DNA of 31,114 bases from Trichosphaerium sp. ATCC 40318 (Eukaryota > Discosea > Flabellinia > Trichosidae), in assembly GCA_038496445.1 (NCBI GenBank), contig JALMLS010000622.1:1-31114 (forward strand). The letters are read 5' to 3'. Positions 1 to 9,991 of this stretch are shown one piece after another. A program made the translations under genes and the position numbers. The notes under the pieces were generated by a model. It made no database searches, had not been told where the DNA came from, and worked only from the letters and a program-made list of their open reading frames with translations. Position 1 is the first letter of the stretch; each line of letters starts with the position of its first letter.

Positions 1-2853
1 AACAAATAAGAAAAAAAGAGGAAAATACCATTGAGCAGCTCGTGCGTTTCTTTTATAAAATTTACTCCAATCCCATTTGAAATAAGGATCAATAAGTTCT
101 AGAGAATGTGGAAATGATTTAACAAAAGAACTAGATCCCCATGTTGCCAATTCATCCTTTGACACTCTGTACCTATAAAAAACTTTAACAAAAACAAACA
201 AGAATGTGTTCCTTGCAATTTCTCTTTGTAGTAGTTTGATTAAGGCGCCATGTGCCCCTTATAATATAAACGATTTTATATTATGTTAATTATAGTACAT
301 TTACATCAATACTTTCGAGCCTTACAACCGAAATGTTGTGGAGGGATAAGAAAGGAAAAGTTTGGGTTTTTTCTTGACAGAAAAAAAATAGCAGCTTACC
401 AACTCTCTGATGTAGTTATCCCCAAGAAGTTTTTAATTTTCTTCAAGTAACCAAAATCAGTTATTGGTACTGTATATCCTTTGAATACCCTTGAAATAGC
501 ATTTGCAATAGATTTATACCTAAGGTACCAGACATTAAACACTGACTTAAAAAATAATTCGGAAAAACAGTTTCAAAGTGTCGTTTCACTGACAAACCGC
601 AAAGCGTTGTTTAGATGAACATAAATAAAAGTACACAGTGTTGATAAATGTATTAGGTTCAACCTACTGCGTTTTGTTTTGTGTGATACGCGTGGTTGTA
701 CTTTTTTTTGGAATCCAAAGTTAAGTTACCTTCTTATTATTAAGCCGCCTCCAGTTTTTCTGATGACATCGCTATTAGTCAATGCTAATTGTTCTAAATC
801 TTTTATATTCAGTTTCTTTGCAATATCATTTAGCCGATCAACTTGTGTATCAATGTCATTCCAATTTTTATTAACACCAATGCGTCTTTTAATAAAGCAG
901 TTAAAAAACTAAAATTAAAGAAAAAAAATCTGATTTTTTGGTTGATTTGTAGTACGTTATCTTGGAAGTATTCCATTTTTCTTTTGGAAATAGTCTAGAT
1001 AATGCCGTGTGAAAAGATCCGTTATAATACCTAGATAAGAAGATGATAAATACGTAAAAAATAACCATTTGAATTGTGATGAAATGTCAAAAAATGTGTC
1101 AAAGTTTGTTCTTGGCTGAATCACTAATATTTGGCTCCACGTTTCATACTTGGTCTTAAGACGAAGAAAATTACACTTTTCTGGGAGTTTCTTTTTGTCT
1201 AAGACACGAAAAGTTTCTACAGATGAATCTTTGGGAGTGGGAGCAAAAAACTTCGCAAAAGAAAACGCACTTTTTGATAATGTTTTGAGTATCACGTGCT
1301 AGTATCTCGGCTTGGACTTCATGCCTTTTTTATAGGGTGCGATAAGTATTTTGTCGCATTTTAATTGTTTTGGTTTTACCAATGAGTTATATTTGTTGCT
1401 CCACAATTACTAGCCAATTTTTTAATGTACTCTCGTTGATGAGAAAAATCATCCCAATAATTTCGTAAAGCCAACCTTTTCTTTTGTAAGAAAAAACAAA
1501 GAATAGTCAAAAACAATGCGTTCAAAGGGATGTCTGATTAGAAGAAATATTCAAGAGCGCGTATATGGAAAAAAGACAGCAACGGCAAGTGACGTCAAGA
1601 TGAGGTTTTTTATAACAAAACTTTTTGACAATGACGATTTTTTATTTTTTTAAAATGACCCTTTTCTTGACAATTGCACATCTTTGACGTACTTGAACTT
1701 CCAATCTTCCCAATAAAATTCAGCGTATATATGCTTAAGTGCGTTTTCAATTGACCCTTTGTATCTAGGGACATAAGAAACTACAGTAGAAAAAAAAGAG
1801 AAAAAAAAGGGTACATCTTCAGCACTGAGCTTGCTAAATCCCTGATTTCCCAGTGTGCTGTAATGTACCAATCTGAATATAACTTTATACCAAGACGTAT
1901 AGCTATAGAATCGAACAACTGACGCTGTGTTGACAGATCTCTCCGTTGTTTGCTTGGAATCCAACTAAAGGACGAATTAAATACAAAATTTCAAACAAAC
2001 CCAAAAAAAAAAAAAAAGAAAAAAAAAGAAAGAACTAATACTATAATAGAGAGGACTCTAAGATTCCACTATAATTATATTTCATAGCTATATATAGGAA
2101 AGAGTCGATTCTATCATAAAATTGAAAATAGAGAGCGAGTGTAACAAAGTATTTGACTTGGGAACAGAAAAGCCAATCGAAGCAAAAACAAAATCTGAAG
2201 AACAAAAAAAAGGTCCTCAGTCCACATACTCTAAACGAAGGTCATCCCAATTATGTTGAGGGTAAAGACTCCTAAGAGTCTTTGCCATAGAACCATCATA
2301 CGACCTAGAAGTTGGCTTAGACAGCTGTTTTTCTGCTGTCACTTACTTCCTAACGATAGAACTACCTCCGTTAATATGTACATCGTAGCTAGAGACGAAG
2401 TTCCATTCGTCAAGAAGTTTTACGTTCAACTTTTTGCCAATCTCATCAAATCTATTCCTTTGATGGTCTATCCGACTCCAATATTGCTTTGGCACGCGTC
2501 TGGACTAAAGGTTAGTTGATTTCTGGGGTTTAGGGTTTTTTTGGCTGTACGTGAAGTTTAGCGAACACCATGGATATTCTGGAAAGGTAGCGCTCAGGGT
2601 TCGAGATAGAGAACCATTGTAGCTGCTTCTGTTTGAGTGTCAATTCGAAAAAGTAATCTGTACCGTTGCAAAGCACTCACACCAGCGCTTGATGTGATAT
2701 CGTTTGCTGATTTAGTGTACCAAACATCCAGAACGTGTACACGTTCTTTTTGTCCAATTTCGTTAAATACTACTCTATGTTGCGCTCTTACGCCTACAAA
2801 GCGTTACAACAACTTTACACAATCTGAAATGCTACAAATTTGTTAAATGACAT
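1..2853 (-). CDS. Modular repeat protein (W-Y/G-G/Y-x-G-S/W-K-F repeats), 3' end outside window
   Basis: Hand-built exons (minus): 2853-2819, 2786-2664, 2622-2551, 2499-2347, 2304-2230, 1964-1815, 1764-1693, 1475-1380, 1269-1150 (5' edge uncertain), 1030-956, 885-730, 519-400, 172-29, running off the left edge; at least 463 residues. The repeat is about 65 residues: a helix-like part with 'QR.F..I..KL.I', then W-Y, a G-G or similar, then 'Y.GS...L', then 'YP.Y.W' and a W-K-F-like end; about five copies are seen. All twelve introns are phase 2, so exons or exon pairs can be duplicated without breaking the frame. Similar 'W-Y-x-V...Y-N-G-S...Y-P-E...W-K-F' repeats occur, from memory, in large hypothetical proteins of protists, algae and fungi; I know no function. 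The first ATG at 2853 follows no clear acceptor, so I took it as the start. No signal peptide or membrane span is visible. Confidence 0.72.
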
Positions 2854-3106
2854 TCTCTTACTTGCTGAATATGCTCTCATCTAGAACTAAGCACAACTAC
2901 ACTATTCAAATCCATTGTAGTTTAAATACAACTCGACAGAACGTAACGGTATTATTAATGGGTTCCACGAGCTCTTATTCCCTTCAGATTAAATGTGAAA
3001 CACAGTGTATTGCTGTGGCGCTCTTTTTAGCACCCGACAAACTCTCGGGTGAAAAACGAACAATTTGAGTCAACCTCTATCACCATTTCATCTGACGTGT
3101 GACACC
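2854..3106. promoter_or_regulatory. Divergent promoter region with a 7-bp hairpin
   Basis: This 253-base gap separates the starts of two divergent genes, so it should hold both promoters. A perfect inverted repeat, CACCCGA at 3031-3037 and TCGGGTG at 3045-3051 with a 7-base loop, lies 56 bases before the acyltransferase ATG. Its role is unknown. I see no TATA box that I would call. Confidence 0.4.
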
Positions 3107-4601
3107 ATGGACCCACTGTATGTGGTAAAGATGATAGGCGTGTATATCATGGCCGTACTATTCTTTATAATGATTTGTGCCATGCCTACGATCCTAACAG
3201 TCTCTACTATCCTTATATCGCCTCTGCTGTTAATTGCGTTAAACCAAAGGCAGCTACAGATCGTGTACTGCCGCGTAGCAGAGTTTTATTTCCCTGTCAT
3301 GGACTGGCTCCTTGAAGAATGGGGTGGTAGCCGTCTACACTTCTCTGGTGATGATATACCGGAACAAGAGGATGCTCTGATCTTCAGCAACCATTTAGTT
3401 GGCATAGATTGGCTTTTGATGCCTATACCTTTAGGACTGGTATGTCTTATTACATTTAGAGCGTGTAGGCTAATTCGGGACCAGCGTAAAGGAAGAGTTG
3501 GCAGTCTCAAGTTTTGTGCTGCTGATTACATATTCTACATCCCTGGGTTCGGATTGTGCATATACATGATGGGTACAGTATTTTTAAGCCGAAACTGGAC
3601 TAAAGTACGTCACTTGCTTTGAATTGCCGCGTCTACGCTATGAACGCATTACAGAACCACTGCTAAGAGGTTTAGGATAAAGCTACAATGGATAAAACAT
3701 TTGCCCGCCTTAAAAACAAGAAGGTACACATCACAGCCTTATAACTAAGCGTTTTGAAGCCATTTAAAGAATTTTGTGGTAAAAAAGATCATTCGTTTTT
3801 GTATTTTGTTGAAACAAGCCCATTTGTACTCTATCGCACGTATATTACTATGGAGGGCATCGGGAGGTGGGTGTTTTTGTATTTCCCAACTTTGGTAAAG
3901 TGGGGTGGGTTTTTCTCGAGTTTTACTTTATTAATTAATGCTTTTTATTAGTTGCCTTTCTGGCTTGTTTCCTACCCAGAAGGAACTCGTAAGACAGAAA
4001 AAAAGTTAAAACTAAGCCAAGATTGGGCAAAGAAAAATGATAAACACGTTTTTAATCACGTGCTTTATCCTAGATTCAAAGGATTTGTTGGAACAGTTAA
4101 AACGATGAGGTTTGATGATTTTAATAATGATTGAAGTGTCTGACTGTTTCTTTTCAGAGATAGTGTTGATGCGCTCTATGATATAACTATTGCGTACCAA
4201 GGAGGACCATGGCATACAATGCAGTTTGTTTTAGGCATCTTGATGCGCCAGTAAGTGTTTAATTCATGAAAAGCTTTCCGCGTTTTTTTTTACTTCAACT
4301 TTGTTCACTTCAAATGTTTGTCAGCTGATGTTCCTTTAGTCCTTTTGATATACATATAAATATCAAGAGGTACCCTATTAATGAGGTACCTAACGATACA
4401 GAAGGACTAAGAAAGTTCTTACTTGATAGATGGATTGCAAAAGAAAAACTTTTGCAGGTACAAACAACAATCTACTTTTTTTCCTTTTTTGACTTTAAAC
4501 TGAACCTCTCTCTTTAGGATTATCATGACAATGGATGTAAATTCGAAGGCGCTCACCCAATACCAAGAAAATTTATTGCAATGAAAACAAACTGGAACTA
4601 G
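3107..4601 (+). CDS. 1-acyl-sn-glycerol-3-phosphate acyltransferase (LPAAT/AGPAT, eukaryotic type)
   Basis: Six exons: 3107-3604, 3676-3723, 3952-4109, 4158-4250, 4340-4457, 4518-4601; 999 nt, 332 residues, phases close exactly. The family moves an acyl chain from acyl-CoA to lysophosphatidate, making phosphatidate in membranes. Residues about 10-45 are strongly hydrophobic (membrane anchor). The catalytic H-X4-D is N-H-x4-D with His96 and Asp101; the second block is P-E-G-T-R at 191-195, preceded by F-W-L-V as in plant LPAT2 and animal AGPAT3/4/5. A later 'P-R-x-K-G-F' block also fits that branch. The 332 residues compare with about 375-390 in those families, so the C-terminal part is a little short. 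The ATG at 3107 has a strong context (ACACCATGG). CACGTG at 4057 lies inside exon 3. Convergent with the PI3-kinase gene downstream. Confidence 0.9.
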
Positions 4602-4871
4602 TACATGACGGTATCTCCACAACCTCACGTAAATCGTTTTTTTTTATCTGAAAAAAAAAACAAAACCGAGGACAGAACACAAAAAGAAGGTCACCGTCAC
4701 AACCCCAAAAGGTTTATGTCAAAAATATATTTAATTTTATGATCACGTGACATTGTTTTTGTAGTATTTTCTTGTACACGTGTGTGGAATCAAACAACAA
4801 AAAAAAAACTTGCAACACGTTTTTTTTTCTTTCAATCTTTTTTTCTTTTCCTTCTTCTTTTTCTACTTTAT
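4602..4871. other. Short convergent intergenic stretch, A/T-tract rich
   Basis: This lies between the stop codons of two convergent genes. It holds long A and T runs and two CACGTG sites (4744, 4777). No reading frame is convincing. Confidence 0.5.
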
Positions 4872-7591
4872 TTAAAGTTTATGCCTTGTATTTGATCTCT
4901 TACTCTTGGTTCTACGGTAAGGTTTATCTGATACAGGTACTGCAAGCGTAGTAGCGGATTTCTGCTTTTTTGTTTTCTTCCAAAATTTATTCTTTGATTT
5001 TCTTGTTTCCTCTCTTGAGCTCGCAGCTGCCTCCATTAAGCTTGGTGCCTCACTAGCACTTCTGTTACGATTCTCTGAACTTGTTCGTGACTCTACAGTG
5101 GCAAAAGTAGATGCTCTAGACCTTGTAGTCTCCTCTGTTTGTCGTGGTAAGTTATCTATTGAGGATCGTTAGTATCCAAAATCCAAGTAATCAGACCTCT
5201 ACTTTTAGTGTCCTGGGCAGTCCACTTTATCCATCTACGCCATGATTCAACACCGCGAGCGATATTATTTGTTATTTGCATTCTTGCGTATCCATCTAGA
5301 TAAAACAACTACACGTGAGAAACACGTGAAAAGAGAACAAGCTTTTTGAAAAACTTCTTTTTCGCTTTTGTTCCAAAATTGTTTTTTTGACTTGCCTGAA
5401 CGAGAGGCCATTAAAGAATTATCAGAAGTTATCCTATGTATTTAATAAATATTTAAGATTATTATGTTAATTTCACACTTACCAATGTCGAATATCTTTA
5501 CTTGTCTTTGATTCAATGCCCTTTTTTTAAAATCTATTAATAACAACATATCAAAAAAAAAAAAAAAACTGCACTAATGTCTGTTACCTCAAAAAGCCGG
5601 AGTGAGAAATAAAGTAACATGCTTGAATTTCGTTTTAGTATAACCAAAGCCTCAGCACATAATGATACGAAAATCTTCCATATTTTAAGAGATACCATCG
5701 CCTCTTTAAGCTCTAAAAAAACCCATAAGATTTGTATCTTCAAAAAAAAAAAGTTGTGTCTAACCTGGAGGAATTGCAAACCTTGGACCAATCACATTTT
5801 TCGTCTACAAAAGCGTTAATTACAGAATTAAACAACAAACATTATTACCCTCTGTTCAAAATTATGGCCTAGGTCCACGTGATATATGTAGTGCTTGGTC
5901 TAATAAACAATGAATAACTCCAATTTTTTTTTCTCCAATCGTCGTACAGTAGAAACCAAAATATTATCTGGATGGCTATCACGAATACCCAGAACCTTGT
6001 GTTCAGTAAGCCATGAATAACAGTATTATATCCATTTATACTACTATAAAACGTACCCATCTGGCTGTATATCCACCGGCTGCTGAAGCAATGAATGTAT
6101 CACGCTGTTCGGGTGAAAGAGTTGCCAAAAATTGTTTCCAATTTACTTTCATCACAGGTAAGCAATCAGGAATAAACTCAATCCAACCAGAGTTTACGCT
6201 TAATAAAAAGCGTTAATCAATGCAACGGGTTGCAATTTTTTTAACACGTGGGAATCACGTGGGTTTCACAAAAACCCCCGAAAATGAAGGTGAAATATTT
6301 TTTTGTACCTCGCCGGCATTACTCTGTATTGTTGTACAAATGGTTTTAAAGGCATATTAGAGTTCTCCCACATACGATTCATTATGAATTGTAGACTATG
6401 CATTAAGAAATCCTGGCTTAGTTTATCATCAGTTTTCCAAACAAGTTTCGAAATAGTCTTGTTCTTTCTCCTAACAAAAAAAAAATTAACAAACAATACC
6501 AGAAATTCTACAAGTTATTCAAAAAACTACAAAACTGCATATGTGATGGTTAGTTGAACTATATTTATAGGTACCTGAATTCCACTAGAAGAGGTTTAGT
6601 ACTGCTTTTGATTACTTGAAGTATAACTGCTTCTTCAACAGAATATCCAGTGAATGGTTCAACAATTGGATCTGTTAACTCGATGACATCTCCTTTAGAG
6701 CATTGTGCAAGATGACTCTCGAATTCTCTTAGGTTTCTTAGACCATCACTTATGATCCACGTCAGGTGCGTGTTTTGAAAACCGTAGCCAATCATCTTGA
6801 GCCTGTGTTGTTCATCAAAAATCTGTTATCACGTTTTGTCTTTTTTTTGCGAAATGTTTGTATGTATGTACCAATATATCTGACATCCTAGGAGAGGTTC
6901 TTCTCCTACACGAACAGCCAAGTTCTTAAGAATGGTATCGTATACTTTATCATCTTCTGTAGCTTCCAGGAATCGGATAATGAGAGGCTAAGTAAAAAAA
7001 CAGTAAGTCGTTTTACTCAAATTTTTTTTGATTGAGTTTTTTATCGTACCATGTACCAATACAATTGGTTTGTTGTCATACCGAGTATAGCCTTAGGTTC
7101 TTAAACAAGGGTAAGTTAAAATCCAAAAAGGAAAAAACTGCGCAAGGTACAACTAGCGACGAAAGAAAAAAAAAAAAATCAAAAAAACTAACTGCTTACA
7201 ACAAAAAAATTGAAAGAGCGTTTCTTTGGCTCACCTAGAATATCGTTCGTATACTGAAACATAAATAACCCATCTTTTACCTTCCCTCTACGTCTCTTCT
7301 TCCTAACACATACTGATTTATCCCATCCACATAGTACTACACCAGTAGAAAGTTCTTTAAGCGCCTTAACAAAAAAAAAAATAAATAACTAATTTCAAAC
7401 TTCTTTTTTTGAGTTTAAAACACGTGATATCAGATAAAAATATAACAATTCGGCGTATTTAAGAATTAATTAAAGGCGTTTTTACGTACTTGTTGTACTT
7501 TATTTCTAACTTGTTCGTTATCGTGATCAAGTAATGTAATAAGTTCTAATATTGGTTTAGGTATTTTTTTAGCTCCTTCCGTTGCTTCCAT
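4872..7591 (-). CDS. Phosphatidylinositol 3-kinase-like catalytic protein, short form
   Basis: Fifteen exons (minus): 7591-7490, 7364-7235, 7099-7050, 6987-6872, 6802-6575, 6470-6309, 6198-6057, 5995-5948, 5899-5849, 5804-5765, 5712-5588, 5520-5483, 5433-5396, 5295-5197, 5155-4872; 1653 nt, 550 residues, every phase closes. The N-terminal third resembles the helical (PIK accessory) region. The lipid-kinase domain follows: 'S-S-x-K-P-L' before the ATP lysine (V-W-K, Lys221), then D-K-L-S-Q-D where the family has D-D-L-R-Q-D, catalytic loop D-S-H-P-D-N at 316-321 (usually D-R-H-x-x-N), and D-L-G at 335-337 (usually D-F-G). The C-terminal helices end with a W-rich class I-like pattern. The last exon encodes a Ser/Thr/Lys/Arg-rich tail of about 95 residues. 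Ras-binding and C2 domains of class I enzymes are absent. One intron (5396-5395 junction) uses GC-AG. The last intron carries TACTAAC near its AG. Class I versus another PI3/4-kinase class is not certain. Confidence 0.82.
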
Positions 7592-7999
7592 TGTTGTAAT
7601 TTCTCAAAACGAATGAAAACGTGATAAATCACATGGTTTACAAATACAGACGTGCTCAGAGGTTTTGAGCGCTATTGATTAGGCGCAACTATAAGCTGTA
7701 CTTACTTACAGGCGTTTAAAGGCTAAAAACTACGAAAGCTGCATGTTGCGGTTTAATTTTCTCAATTCACATTGTGTCCCAATCCTACTCGAAACAAAAA
7801 ATACCTTCTGAAGCTTCTCGCATATCATTGATGTAAATGAAAGTTAAGTATCAGCACGTGCAATAGAATGGCTGGATGGAGTGAACCAATGAACGTTTTT
7901 TACACTCACAACCACTTGATGGTGTTATGAGAGTAACTCTGAGTATTACAGATAAAGTTGATGTTCTGATATCTTAGGAATTTTTCGATGGCAAGTTCT
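7592..7999. other. Intergenic region between two minus-strand genes
   Basis: About 400 bases with no supported reading frame. It should hold the PI3-kinase gene promoter and the 3' flank of the methyltransferase gene. One CACGTG lies at 7855. Confidence 0.4.
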
Positions 8000-9522
8000 T
8001 TATTTTTTAAGCTTTGCAAGCTCTTTAATATGACTTGGTCCAATACCACAGCATCCACCGATTATAGTAAAACCTCTTTCATCATTCCATCCTTTGGACA
8101 CAGACAAATAATCTTCCTACAAAAGAAAAACAATATGAGATTTTTTTTAAAGAAAAAAATCCCAAAAACCATAAACCCCCTCCAATTGTGCTGACGTATA
8201 AAAGTATAAAACATAATATATCATTGAAAATACTTGTGTGTATAATCTCTATCATTTAAAAACACCACGAAACCCTCATATGTCCAAGCAACCTTGTGCA
8301 AATCCAAAAAAAAAGAAAGAAAAAAAAAAAAAAGCAGGATAAAAATATCGTACAGGAGAAATATCTCTCATTGCTCTGAAGCCGGATCCTTCGTATTCGG
8401 TTTTCTCAGGCATAGGTTCGAAAGCGTTTGCGTAAGCACCTAAGTGACAATTCTTTCCTTTAATGGCTTCTTTGAGCATAGGAACAGCACTTGTTATTGA
8501 TGCGATTGAACAGCAATTGACAAGCAACCCTGAGATCCTATCAAACCCAAATTCTTTCTCAATATTATCCAAGGCTTCTTTAAGACTCTGACCTTTCTGG
8601 GAGAGAAATTCTAAAAGGTTTAAGAAGAAAGAAGATAAAATCTTAGCTTTTTGGGTTTCTTCCACTTTTTTTCGTCTTTTCAAACGAACCTGGATTGGTG
8701 TCATCAAGAGTGATGCTCAGAAGTATAGGTTTCCCTTGAGCGTGATTGTAACCAGCTTTGAGTGCTTCCAGCATCTCAGTACTATGAGACATGGTTTCGG
8801 CAATGAAGATATCAACATCTTTTGCTAAGTTCTTTGCGATCTGTTCATTTGTAAGTAGGGTTTTTGTGTTTTCTATTTTTTGAGTTGCATGTACCAGATC
8901 GTATGTCACAACCATCTCTGATACAGGTATCATCTTATCGGGCCTATAAGATGCTGATAGAGGTGGTAAACTACCTAAAACAAGAAAGGTAAGGCGACTT
9001 TATGGATTTTTTTTTTGGGAAGAAAAGTTGTTAAACTTGCCTGCGATAAGGACACCTTCTTTCTTGGCGTTTGTGCGCTTTTACAGCACATGTAGCAGAA
9101 AGAGCAGTAAGATCTCCAACACGATCTTGTTTGTTCACTTTCGACAGATAGAAAGGAGTAGCTGCGTAATTCGAAGTAGTAATGATATCGGCTAATCAAA
9201 ACAAAAACAAAATTAGAAAGTGGCGTTCTACGCCACGTGACTTTTTTGAATTTTGTTGAAAAGAACCTCCAGCTGCTATGTAGTCTTCATGTACTTTAGT
9301 TACAGCGCTTGGTTGCTTTAGAAGAGCTGCAGATGACCATATCTCAGTGTCGCAAAGAGAAGGATCTCTACCCTAAAGAAAAGCGAAAAACTTGTGAAAA
9401 ACTAGAAAGGCCAAGAAATAAACGCGAGAAACGTCTTTATTAGGTTGGAATTACTCTATTCTGATACATACCTTGAGTTCGCGACCCATACCACCGTCTA
9501 GAACGTAGAAAGCTTTATTCAT
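8000..9522 (-). CDS. Homocysteine S-methyltransferase family protein, with one apparent frame break
   Basis: Seven exons (minus): 9522-9472, 9372-9267, 9191-9041, 8974-8895, 8840-8690, 8610-8354, 8116-8000; about 303 residues, the usual length. The family transfers a methyl group, typically from S-methylmethionine, to homocysteine in methionine salvage, using a zinc held by cysteines. Seen: 'L-D-G-G-M-G' at the N-terminus, 'T-S-N-Y' after the second block, 'A-G-S-L-P-P-L', 'E-T-M', 'V-N-C-C', 'G-A-Y-A-N', and the zinc motif G-G-C-C near the end. All phases close except in exon 3, where the frame before about 9075 and the frame encoding 'G-V-L-I-A-G' differ by one base. A 22-nt GT-AG piece (about 9056-9077) could remove the mismatch but would be extremely short. 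The intron after exon 3 is GC-AG. A 54-nt in-frame intron (8841-8894) is inferred because its removal restores the family pattern. Confidence 0.82.
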
Positions 9523-9991
9523 TTGTCAAACTTGATTAAAATAGTGTTAAGCGGTTGATTACGCTTGTATTTGATGATTTATGGTTAGGGATGGGTATAC
9601 CGTCAACGTTGAGTCTTGGGAACGCTAAGTAGTACACGCGACTCCGTTTTTCCGTTTTAGTATCCTTAAGTGACTATAAACAACTCCGAGATTGTTACTA
9701 GAACTCGAGGGATAAACTTCTGTTCGTGTGACAGCGAATTCTAGCAAAAAAATTTGCTTTGTAGCCAAGTGTCAAAAACTTCTCCTCACTACACGGCTCG
9801 CAATGTTTTTGTCAGCAAACACGTGATTGTGCAATTATGATGTTTTACCGAAGTTCATAGCAAAGCTATCTGTGGTTGTTGTGCGGAGCTCTGGATGCAG
9901 TAATTTACCTTTAAGCAGTGAAGAAAAAACGAGACCAAAAGTCTGTTTTCTGCTCTTCGCCTCAAAGTTCGACTTGTCAGCAGTCTTCATC
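9523..9991. promoter_or_regulatory. Divergent promoter region
   Basis: It lies between the starts of the methyltransferase (minus) and the kinase (plus). It holds a CACGTG at 9820, 172 bases before the kinase ATG, and no supported gene. The open frame that enters the kinase start from 9827 has no ATG of its own before 9992. Confidence 0.4.

Noticed and set aside
1650-1964. A continuous minus-strand frame starting at 1964
   Set aside because: It has no ATG and is not the coding frame. The phase-2 frame (Trp-Ile-Pro start after an acceptor) matches the repeat family along the whole exon.
2526-2540. GGGTTTAGGG, telomere-like
   Set aside because: A single copy inside an intron of the minus-strand gene; no array.
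2253-3068. Plus-strand open frames that looked like frame-shifted copies of the repeat protein
   Set aside because: They are shadows. The minus strand reads the same region as five exons with exact phases and a far better repeat pattern.
3724-3951. Extra exon in the long acyltransferase intron
   Set aside because: Family proteins join the flanking blocks directly, and no acceptor-donor pair fits the phase.
9827-9991. N-terminal extension of the kinase
   Set aside because: The frame is open, but there is no ATG before 9992 and the composition is not coding-like.
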